Shown here: positions 37,380 through 45,620 of the stretch, in pieces | Layout: each line of letters opens with the position of its first letter | Numbering within the stretch: the stretch's first letter is position 1 | Assembly (NCBI GenBank): GCA_026874595.1 | Contig: CM049315.1 | Coordinates: 16,699,664 to 16,763,663 of the forward strand | Origin: Sipunculus nudus | Taxonomy: Eukaryota; Annelida; Sipuncula; Golfingiida; Sipunculidae | Direction: 5' to 3' | DNA length: 64,000 bases | Notes under the pieces: model-generated | The model's database searches: none | The model's input: only the letters and a program-made list of their open reading frames with translations | What the model was told of the DNA's origin: nothing | Made by a program: the position numbers and the translations under genes

Positions 37380-37787
37380 GCAATCAGCAAGTACATGGTC
37401 TTTCCCTTTAATGTGTATGATGTATCAAGATTGTAATTCTGTAAGAACAAACTCCATCTCAACAATCATTGATTTTTATACTTCAGCTTGTTCATGAACG
37501 TGAGGGGATTGTGATCACTTAAGACAATGATAGGCCTGACTGATGAAGTAACATAAACTTCAAAATGTTGCAATGCCAAAATCAATGCCAAACATTCTTT
37601 TTCAGAAGTTTTTCTGGTTTGCATCTAACTTTCTTGAGAAATAATAAATTGGATGATCTATGCCATCATGGCCTTCTTGTAACAACACAGCACTAGCAGT
37701 AGTATCACTAGCATCTACAGCTAACTTAAAAGGTACAAAAAAGTCTGGAGCTGCTAAAACTGGTGAACTTGGCAGAATTGCTTTCAA
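37380..37787 (-). pseudogene. Retrotransposon RNase H domain, frameshifted
   Basis: This domain degrades the RNA strand of the RNA-DNA hybrid during reverse transcription. The frame 37787-37602 shows FKLAVDASDTTASAVLLQEG with the first catalytic Asp (VDASD) and ends at YFSRKLDANQKNF. A frameshift follows; in another frame SEKECLALILAL (second acidic residue) and VLSDHNPLTFM (third) continue. Near the end, KGKDHVLADCLS is the usual tail of Ty3/gypsy RNase H. A further in-frame stop lies after KLKYKNQ. It sits last in pol, directly before the 3' non-coding region. Confidence 0.85.
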
Positions 37788-37826
37788 ATTCTGAAAAGCA
37801 TTTTCACACTGAACATTCCGTACAAA

Positions 37827-38828
37827 CTATTGTTTCCTCTTTAACAAATAAGTCAAAGGTTCTGCTACGGCATAAAAATTTGGACAAAACTTCCTGTAGT
37901 ATCCAACCATACCAAGAAAACGCATTATTTGCTTTTTGCTCTCTGGTCTAGGAAACGCAGAAATAGCACTTATCTGAGCATTAACAGGTTTTACCTGACC
38001 CTGCCCTACAATATGACCCAAAAATGTTACTTGTGCATGACAAAACTTGGAAACATATCTGGAGCTACCGACTCTATAAATACAGTCATCGATCCTCGGA
38101 ATCGGGAACGTGTCAGTCTTGGTGACAGAGTTCAGTTTTCGATAATCTGTGAACAAACGGTAACTTCCATCAGGTTTTGGCACAAGAATACATGGTGAAC
38201 TCCAGTTAATGTTACTAGTTTCAATAAAATCATTGTCCAGCAAAAATAGAATCTCATCCTGTAGATACTTTTGCTTTTCTGGATTCAGTCTATATGGATG
38301 CTGCTTGACTGCGCTTGCCTCGCCAACATCGACGTTAGGGCACAACATGTTAGTTCGCGTTGGAATGTCACTAAACAAATGTTCATTATTCCGCAGCTGG
38401 TTCTTGAGGTCTTGTTGTTGTTGTGCGGTAAGGTGTGACAGATTAGAATCCAGGTTTTTAAGAACGTCTGAGTTTTTTAATGTTACTGTACCACACTGAA
38501 TGTCTACATCACACTCAAAATCAGTATATACTTTGACCGGGTCAGGGTAAGTTTTTACACATTTTGCAGCAGTAACATTTTGTACAACATCTGATGTGTT
38601 ATTTCTGTCATAATATGGTTTCAACATGTTAACATGGCTCAGTTGTTTCTTCTTACGCCTATCTGGTGTCAACCGTATGTAATTTAAATCACTGACTTTC
38701 TTGTGAACAATATAAGGACCAAAATACCTAGCTTGCAGAGGTCTGCCAGGGATGGGAAGTAAGGCAAGGACCTTTTCACCTGGCTCAAACGTACTACTTA
38801 CAGTGTGCTTGTCATATTTTGTTTTCAT
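37827..38828 (-). pseudogene. Integrase C-terminal (GPY/F) domain fused to reverse transcriptase lacking its catalytic core
   Basis: The frame is 333 codons. Residues about 15-73 form the integrase GPY/F module (YFGPYI at 35-40, then QLSHVNMLKPYY at 62-73). A linker of about 100 residues follows. RT begins near 189: SSPCILVPKPDGSYRLFTDY at 210-229, RKLN, then FPIPRIDD at 241-248. At 262/263 the sequence jumps from RYVSKF to CHAQVTFLGH, so about a hundred residues are missing, including the first catalytic Asp and the YxDD box. The frame resumes with the connection region (FLGMVGYYRKFCPNF, 304-318). The deletion keeps the frame. A stop after KRKQ separates it from RNase H. Integrase preceding RT in one frame is the key evidence for Gmr1-like gene order. 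RT of this kind cannot polymerise. Confidence 0.9.
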
Positions 38829-39388
38829 TTTAGATTATAGATTTGACTTTGCAATCTCACAGCATTGCGTAGTTTAGTGCGAAAGTCTGAGACATACTGC
38901 AGTAAACTAAGAAAATCAGGATTTTCACACAAGAGTTTTTCTTTAGGAAGTTTCAATGGACCTCGAACGGAGTGTCTAAAAACTAGTTCAAAGGGACTGA
39001 AACCCAAGGACTCATGAAAGGATTCTCTGACAGCAAACAGCAATAGGTGGATTCCTTCATCCCAGTCTGTCTGTGTGTCATAGCAATAAGTCCTGATCAT
39101 GTTTTTTAATGTCTGGAGGAAACGCTCGAGGATGCCCTGACTTTCAGGGTGGTATGGCGAAGAGCTGTACTGTTTTATACCTAGCTCAAGCATAACTTGT
39201 TGGAATAAGCCCCTAAGTGGGGCCTTAGGAGGACTCTGATTGGGCTTGCCTACCCTCTGACATGTATGGCATGATTTACAATATTGTACAACATCTTTCC
39301 GGAGGTAAGGCCAATAGAAGTGTGTACTTACTTTCTGATAAGTTTTATTTATACCTAAATGGCCAGACAAAGAAGCCTCATGTGCCAT
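38825..39388 (-). pseudogene. Retrotransposon integrase: zinc-binding domain and truncated catalytic core
   Basis: Integrase joins element DNA to the host chromosome. In this 187-codon frame the zinc module is intact: H3, H10, C40, C43 (HEASLSGHLGINK ... YCKSCHTCQ). The core then jumps from PPKAPLR (53-59) to GLFQQVMLELG (60-70). The part carrying the first two acidic residues of the D,D-35-E triad is gone, while the third is present (YHPESQGILERF, Glu 88). The deletion preserves the frame. The following text (SFHESLGFSPFELVF) is normal core C-terminus. A 1-nt frame slip at 38825-38828 separates it from the GPY/RT frame. The protein would have no strand-transfer activity. Confidence 0.9.
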
Positions 39389-39423
39389 GCTCAGAACTTC
39401 ACTGCGAGAGCTTTAGGACATTA

Positions 39424-39714
39424 CTATTTGATGTTTAATGGCCCACTCATCATCAGCGCACACATCAGGTGGTCGCCATTTACGCATAAGCACTCCATTT
39501 TAACATAGAAACAAACTGGGTTCTGAGACAGTTCATCTTTAGAAACTGCCCTAGAAAACAAACATGAAATATCAGGGTCCTTATGCTGTTCCGCGATAAA
39601 ATCTGACCTTGAGAATGCTGCATCCTGTATGGGTGAGTCATTAGACGAGTCACTAGTGACTCCTAGAGTGTTATTATCAGGACCATTGTCCTCATGTGTG
39701 TTTTTCTTGGCCAT
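39424..39714 (-). pseudogene. Pol linker between protease and integrase, frameshifted
   Basis: The frame holds an acidic, Ser-rich stretch and then SDFIAEQHKDPDISCLFSRA and PVCFYVK, which is typical text just before the integrase zinc module of Ty3/gypsy pol. After FYVK the frame is wrong: the expected continuation (LMRKWRPPDVCADDEWAIKH) lies in another frame, so a small indel occurred near 39500. A stop before the HHCC module adds a second break. Confidence 0.7.
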
Positions 39715-39738
39715 AGACCTAGTTACAGCACATGAAGG

Positions 39739-40195
39739 TTACAAACCAGGAATTTCCTGACTTTCCGGATCAGTGTCCTGATCAAGTGACGGCTTTCCTG
39801 TCACAATTGGTACAGGCTGTACTTTGTCACCGGCAACATCATTGCCTAGTAGCAACTGAATTCCCTTAAAGGGTAAAGTTGTTCCTATGCCCACAGTAAT
39901 ATTCCCAGAAATCAAATCTGACTTTAACTGGATACTGTGAAGCGGAACTGAAGTGTGCCTGTCTGAAAACACACCATTAACTAGTGCAGGACCTATTAGA
40001 AAATGGCAAAGTGTTTGCTAACATGAGAATCTGTCCTGAAGCAGTGTCCCTCAAAATTCTAATAGGGGTAGAATCTGAAAAATCACTTAAAAGTGATACA
40101 AAACCATCATGTATGAATGGCTCAAATAACTCCATTTCAGAGTCAAGAGAGTAATCTACTACCTCAGCTTCATCAAACAAAGAACTGACTGACAT
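39739..40195 (-). pseudogene. Retrotransposon aspartic protease, frameshifted and with an altered active site
   Basis: The protease of LTR elements matures Gag-Pol. The frame 40195-39977 contains PIRILRDTASGQILM. The normal active-site triplet is DTG or DSG; here it reads DTA followed by SG, so the essential Gly is displaced. The frame breaks after LPFSNRS, and the second half continues in 39972-39739 with HSIQLKSDL and the family motif GIQLLLGNDVAGDKV. N-terminal acidic text (SLFDEAEVVDYSLDSEMELF) is separated from its natural upstream neighbour by the inserted pol copy. Confidence 0.85.
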
Positions 40196-41363
40196 ACAGC
40201 TAACTTAAAAGGTACAGAAAAGTCTGGAGCTGCTAAAACTGGTGAACTTGGCAGAATTGCTTTCAAATTCTGAAAAGCATTTTCACACTGAACATTCCGT
40301 ACAAACTATTGTTTCCTCTTTAACAAATAAGTCAAAGGTTCTGCTACGGCATAAAAATTTGGACAAAACTTCCTGTAGTATCCAACCATACCAAGAAAAC
40401 GCATTATTTGCTTTTTGCTCTCTGGTCTAGGAAACGCAGAAATAGCACTTATCTGAGCATTAACAGGTTTTACCTGACCCTGCCCTACAATATGACCCAA
40501 AAATGTTACTTGTGCATGACAAAACTTGGAAACATATCTGGAGCTACCGACTCTATAAATACAGTCATCGATCCTCGGAATCGGGAACGTGTCAGTCTTG
40601 GTGACAGAGTTCAGTTTTCGATAATCTGTGAACATACGGTAACTTCCATCAGTTTTTGGCACAAGAATACATGGTGAACTCCAGTTAATGTTACTAGTTT
40701 CAATAAAATCATTGTCCAGCAAAAATAGAATCTCATCCTGTAGATACTTTTGCTTTTCTGGATTCAGACTATATGGATGCTGCTTGACTGCGCTTGCCTC
40801 GCCAACATCGACGTTAGGGCACAACATGTTAGTTCGCGTTGGAATGTCACTAAACAAATGTTCATTATTCCGCAGCTGGTTCTTGAGGTCTTGTTGTTGT
40901 TGTGCGGTAAGGTGTGACAGATTAGAATCCAGGTTTTTAAGAACGTCTGAGTTTTTTAATGTTACTGTACCACACTGAATGTCTACATCACACTCAAAAT
41001 CAGTATATACTTTGACCGGGTCAGGGTAAGTTTTTACACATTTTGCAGCAGTAACATTTTGTACAACATCTGATGTGCTATTTCTGTCATAATATGGTTT
41101 CAACATGTTAACATGGCTCAGTTGTTTCTTCTTACGCCTATCTGGTGTCAACCGTATGTAATTTAAATCACTGACTTTCTTGAGAAAAATATAAGAACCA
41201 AAATACCTAGCTTGCAGAGGTCTGCCAGGGATGGGAAGTAAGGCAAGGACCTTTTCACCTGGCTCAAACGTACTACTTACAGTGTGCTTGTCATATTTTG
41301 TTTTCATTTTAGATTTTAGATTTGACTTTGCAATCTCACAGCATTGCGTAGTTTAGTGCGAAA
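40195..41363 (-). pseudogene. Second copy of the integrase-GPY/RT segment, inserted between gag and protease
   Basis: This segment is about 99% identical to 37716-38884 (constant offset 2479) and in the same orientation. Its 333-codon frame (41307-40306) shows the same GPY module, the same RYVSKF/CHAQV deletion junction and the same stop after KRKQ. Only a few residues differ (GSYIFLKK for GPYIVHKK, NSTS for NNTS, PYSL for PYRL, KTDGSYRMF for KPDGSYRLF). AAACAAAGAACTGAC flanks it on both sides (40175-40189 and 41362-41376). Without the insert, the flanking text ...TVNVSSLF and SSLFDEAEVV would join in frame, so the natural gag-pro sequence was interrupted here. It has no independent function. 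Confidence 0.9.
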
Positions 41364-41792
41364 ACAAAGAACTGACATTGACAGTGTCACTCATAAACTC
41401 TGTTTCAGAGCCATTTAAGGAATCTACATCCTTTTATCATCAAACTCAAAATGGGAGTCAACAGAGGAATTTTCCTCAGCAGAAACAAACTTCTGTTTGT
41501 CATAAGAGGACCTGGCCTCATTTGAAATACTCCCGCAAGAGTCAAAAGGACTTAGATTCATTTAGAGAATACTCCTACCAGGAGTCTTGCAAGGATCTAG
41601 CCTTATTAAATACCTCGCATGAATAAACTGGGGTTTTTACCCCGCAAGCTACGGATTCTTCTTTGGATTCAGATGGCACTTGGGCCTCCGTAGCATCAAA
41701 TCCTTTATTTGAGTCAAAAAAAGGTGTTGTACCCCTTATTTACATGAAAAGAGCCTGGCTCTTGTACTATGCTATGGTTTATTCGCAAGTTT
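41364..41792 (-). pseudogene. Gag-protease spacer, degenerate
   Basis: It lies between the zinc knuckle and the inserted pol copy. Ser/Glu-rich text such as SETEFMSDTVNVSSLF can be read at the low-coordinate end in the protease frame. Other parts have stops in all frames that I tried. Confidence 0.5.
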
Positions 41793-42945
41793 CTAGCAGT
41801 CAGATATTAGATGACCTTCCTTCTTGCAGTAATTACAGATTTTCTTTGAAAATGACTGTCCTTGGTTAGATTTGGACACAATGGACGTGGGCTGAGGTGT
41901 AGTAATTGACTTTGCTGAACTATCAGGACTCCTAGTACTGGGTGACTGGGCTTTAAACGTCTTTTGACCATACTGATTTATATTCTTGTTTGTGAATGAC
42001 TGGTTTGATTTGCTAGTAAAGGACATTTTGCGTGTTAATGAATAATTATCTGCTAATTAAGCAGCAATGTCAAGTGTTTCAGGACTTTTCTCATCAAGAA
42101 AAGTTTTAACATCTGCGTTAATGCAGCGCTTAAATTCTTCAAGCATAAACAACTGGCGCAAATTGTCATAATCTTTCATTACATTTTTAGAACTACACCA
42201 GCGATCAAACAACTGCTCTTTTGTCCTCGACGTAGGTCTGTTCTTTGCGCTTTTCCCAATTTCTGAATTTCTGGCGGTAAGCCTCTGGAACTAACTCATA
42301 ATCTTTTAGGATTAACCGTTTTACTAGGTCATAGTCAGTAGCAGCTTCTACTGAAAGCTCTGTATAAATTTCGCTGGCCTTGCCAGTAAATACACTTTAT
42401 AACAGCATAGTCTTATTTTCCTTAGGCCATTTTGAATTTTCAGCTATCTTCTCAAAGTGTAAGAAATATTTATCAACCTCTTTTTCTGAAAAGATGGGAC
42501 AAGTTTTGATGTGTTTAGTATCATTAAAACTGTGAGTTGGGGCAGCACGTAGACTATGTTCTAGTTTAAGACTTTCTAACTCCAGTCGTTTTAACTCAAT
42601 TTCTTTTCTTTTTCTAGTCTTTCTCTTTCTAACCTTTCATGTTAATCCCTCTCTAACTGTTTTAATGCTAGCTCATGTTTCCAACATTTTTAATTCTAGT
42701 TGCATAGCAAGGCTGTCATTTTTTTATGTTTCAACTTCACTCTCTTCATTTAAACCTTTGCTATCTAGATCTTGCATGATTTTAGCAATGATATCAGGCT
42801 TTCTCAAAGCTTTTTTCACACCTAGCCCTATGTGTTTTCCCAAACGCAACAACTGATCATTTGCAAACTTTTTAAGTTGATCAGGGTCGGGATCGTCAAC
42901 ATATGTCTCAGGTTTGAAATCTGCCAGGTTAAGATGTTAAAACAA
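41793..42945 (-). pseudogene. Retrotransposon Gag with CCHC zinc knuckle, interrupted
   Basis: Gag forms the capsid and packages element RNA. The N-terminal part near 42945-42730 reads ETYVDDPDPDQLKKFANDQL and then VKKALRKPDIIAKIM, a helical SAP-like module. A Lys/Glu coiled-coil-like stretch follows near 42620. The capsid-like part (42440-42070) reads VDKYFLHFEKIAENSKWPKE, KRLILKDYELVPEAYRQKF, EQLFDRWCSSKN and FKRCINADVKTFLDEKSPET. The end carries CNYCKKEGHLISDC, a perfect C-x2-C-x4-H-x4-C knuckle (41793-41834). Breaks include a TAA after KTMLL, a frameshift after RKEQTYVE, a TAA after TLDIAA near 42058, further stops upstream, and a TAG directly after the knuckle. Confidence 0.8.
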
Positions 42946-43069
42946 TAAAAAAACCACTGAGATAAACCCTGTAAACAATGTACTGTAAACAATATGTAAT
43001 CTTTTAAACAATGTATGATAAAACAATGTGTCTATGTCAAGGCCTAATAAATTTTCAAAACTATTAAGC

Positions 43070-43087
43070 ATCCAGGACGAGCCCCAA
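43070..43087 (-). other. Primer binding site, tRNA-Pro type
   Basis: On the minus strand, TTGGGGCTCGTCCTGGAT lies 7 bases after the 5' LTR. By my recollection, 16 of 18 positions match the complement of the 3' end of animal tRNA-Pro, the primer used by several vertebrate retroviruses. Confidence 0.7.
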
Positions 43088-43094
43088 ATTTTTA

Positions 43095-43914
43095 TTTTAC
43101 GGAATCTTATATAATCAGATCATGTATGCGTGATGAACATAAATTTTGTCAAGGAGATAAAAAAATCAGATTCTGTAACACTAGGCAGCGTGCAATGTCT
43201 AGAGGAATGAATAAAGAAGTCAGTGTTTTTTTGTTAACAAATAACTATAATTTATTCTTAAGACAACCCTAACATTACAATACACTAAATAAATACAATT
43301 AAACAGTATAACAGGGGAATAACAACAAATCAATACAATCACGTAGTAAAATAAACAATGTGCACAGTACCTGGATACCACCACCGTCACAACGATAAGT
43401 TTTTAAATGTATACTCTCGGAGAATGACAGTCCAGTGTAAAGCTCTTGAACAATCCAGAAAGTAAACTGAAGTCCAAACAAGACTTGTCACAAAATCCAG
43501 GAGAAAGTCTGAAGAAAATCTATAATTGCCGCACTCATCGGATAAGGTCCCAGAAACTGATATACACGCTTCTGCGTCCGCTGGAATCTTCTCTGCTCCC
43601 TCTCTCAACTCTAAAACACAGCCCCCTAATATAACTTTTCACCTCAAGCCGAGAAGCTTCTAGTTCTCGATCATTCGAAGAACCTAACATTATATACGGT
43701 AAACACGCGTTCAAGATTCATCTAGAAAAACGTCACTGTGTCTCTACACACCAGGGTCCACACGTGACCTCGGCCAGGCGAGAAAGCCCAAGGCTAGCAT
43801 GACAACGAAAGTTCAACAAGTACGGATTAAACTGAGAATGTAACAAACGGCCCGGCGAGGGTGTCACAACACGAGTTACGCCCGAGTCACACAATAAAAA
43901 GAGCACCTGTAGCA
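43095..43914 (-). repeat. 5' LTR of the retrotransposon (820 bp)
   Basis: This is the direct-repeat partner of 36407-37226, with about 40 substitutions and a few small indels by eye (near 5%). The terminal bases have decayed (TGCTACAGG start and CCGTAAAA end on the minus strand). Confidence 0.9.
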
Positions 43915-43926
43915 AGGAAAAAAATC

Positions 43927-44412
43927 TTAGGCAAAAAAAAATTAGGTTTGGTTCTCAGGCACTTTTTTTCATAAATCAATGCGGGCGGGCGGTGTTTTTA
44001 TTTTTATTTTATTTTATTTTTTTTTTTTTTGCATTTTTCGATAAAAATGTCAGATGGTTAGGGAAAAGCATGATAATAACAGGCTTATTTTGTTAGAAAA
44101 AAAAGTGAAACCACTACATAACGAAGGAAATTTAATCAAAATTGTATGAAATAAAAGGAATATCCGAGCGGCCGGAGCTCAAAATTGGTAGGTTTCTATT
44201 GAAAATCGAAATAAAAAATTTTGATGCGGGGGTATAAAATTGACGCGGGCGGTGCCTGAGAACCATACCTTTTATTTTTTTATGGTCTTATTATCATGCT
44301 TTTCCCTGATCATAAAACATTTTTAACGAAACATAAAAAGAAAGGTAATAAAAAACTGCCCACCCTCAGTGATTTTTTTAAAAAAAGTGCCTGAAAACCA
44401 TACCTTTTTTAG
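43927..44412. repeat. Palindromic repeat next to the retrotransposon
   Basis: The outer arms are 43929-43970 (AGGCAAAAAAAAATTAGG, GGTTCTCAGGCACTTTTTTT) and 44371-44412 (AAAAAAAGTGCCTGAAAACC, ATACCTTTTTTAG). The inner arms are 44036-44085 and about 44283-44332, sharing GGGAAAAGCATGATAATAA and its complement. The stretch 44100-44272 is the inverse of 36254-36402. These are nested foldback elements. The short antisense frame at 44323-44544 is not supported. Confidence 0.65.
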
Positions 44413-44767
44413 ATTTTTAAAGCATGAGTTACGACATGGCATCCGAGCAGAAGACGGCGCAAACCGAAACGTAGAAAAAACGTCAGCTCTCCTCACGACT
44501 TGCTCCCTGTCTCTGATATTGGTCAGATAATTATACTCAAACAATACCTCCCCTGTTTATATTAAATTAATAAGATGGCGCAATATGATCCCGTCACCTC
44601 ACGAGGATATGTAAAGAAAATCCTCAAGTATGAAACTTAATTTGTCGAATAAATCATTAATTCCCTTTCCATATACCTTTAGAGTTTTCTATTTGGTATT
44701 ATGTTATTTGTTATTCCATGCATGTTATATTTGATTATATAAAAATGGGCCTCTGAATGTGTGTAAT
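44413..44767. other. No gene recognised
   Basis: AT-rich non-coding spacer between the palindromic repeat and the 158-codon frame. Confidence 0.5.
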
Positions 44768-45244
44768 TTAGTATAACGGATTCGATGCCGCTAGACCCAA
44801 ATATGTATCAGCAGTGGCGAAACGGTCGGGAGCTTCTGTTCCATAAACAAACGTACGCATCCCAAACCATGTAAGCAATGGCAACACCCAATAAGAAGTC
44901 ACGTTTGACCCAATGGCACTCTTTCCCGGCTGGGCCACACCTCTAGTTAAACCCCGAACTCTTGGGTAAACAGAACCTTGCGCAGGCGTAAGCAGTCTTT
45001 TGGGCTGAGTGTTTGGGTAACTTATGGTAAAAGTGCCATGTGTTAACATATCTCTTGCTTTACAATGCCGCTCAGATGGTAAATGCCATCTTAGGGTATG
45101 TTGGGCTAAACCACTGCACCCACCGTTTCTGTCAGCATGAATGACAACATGTTGCCTCGCCGGACCTCCTTGTTTGTACTGGCTTACCTTCCGGGGGTCA
45201 AACGCAGTCAAATTCATGAACCTTCCCAAGCACTGACTGGACAC
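44768..45244 (-). CDS. Unrecognised 158-codon open frame, doubtful
   Basis: It is the longest unexplained frame outside the 5.6-6.95 kb gene and the retrotransposon. It lies in a patch clearly richer in G+C than its surroundings. Text includes FMNLTAFDPRKVSQYKQGGP, HTLRWHLPSERHCKARD and SYWVLPLLTWFGMRTFVYG. I see no domain, signal peptide or repeat, and no TATA box or polyadenylation signal in a convincing place. It could be an exon, a piece of an unrecognised transposable element, or chance. I lean towards repeat or chance. Confidence 0.25.
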   Translation of the reverse strand: MSSQCLGRFMNLTAFDPRKVSQYKQGGPARQHVVIHADRNGGCSGLAQHTLRWHLPSERHCKARDMLTHGTFTISYPNTQPKRLLTPAQGSVYPRVRGLTRGVAQPGKSAIGSNVTSYWVLPLLTWFGMRTFVYGTEAPDRFATADTYLGLAASNPLY

Positions 45245-45569
45245 ACCATTGTCGTGGAGTGGACGATATTACAAAGCACCGGGGGACCCCTAGCTCTCAG
45301 CCCATATGGAAAAATGCTCTGGTCAGTCTTAATTATTATGACTAATTAAATTGTTGTGCAACGGATGTGGTAACAACTGTTAAAATTGTGATAAAAGTAC
45401 CAAAGTATACCAGTTATTCTTCATATTGCTTTGTGTACATGCAGTTTAGATATAAAATAGTTAGGTAATAAAAATCTTCACGTTTAAGTGGCCATTACTT
45501 GTTTCGCAGAAAGTCACAGAAAATATGGAATCACTTTTCAAACAATTACACTGTTAAGGTTAATAAGGT

Positions 45570-45620
<51 letters not shown>

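Larger units (their letters stand above)
36403..43918 (-). mobile_element. Ty3/gypsy LTR retrotransposon, integrase-before-RT (Gmr1-like) order, inactivated
   Basis: The element spans 36407-43914 on the minus strand, with AGGA duplicated at 36403-36406 and 43915-43918. Going 5' to 3' on the minus strand: LTR 43914-43095, primer site 43087-43070, gag about 42945-41793, an inserted second copy of pol sequence 41363-40195, protease 40195-39739, integrase 39714 to about 38640, RT about 38260-37827, RNase H 37787-37380, hairpin and polypurine tract 37277-37227, LTR 37226-36407. Ty3/gypsy elements normally have RT and RNase H before integrase; integrase first is known from the Gmr1-like group. The LTRs differ by about 5% by eye, so the insertion is old. 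Stops, frameshifts and two core deletions make it non-functional. Confidence 0.9.

Noticed and set aside
37929-38499. Plus-strand frames of 89 and 96 codons, repeated at 40408-40978
   Set aside because: They are antisense shadows of the retrotransposon pol frames and recur only because the segment is duplicated.
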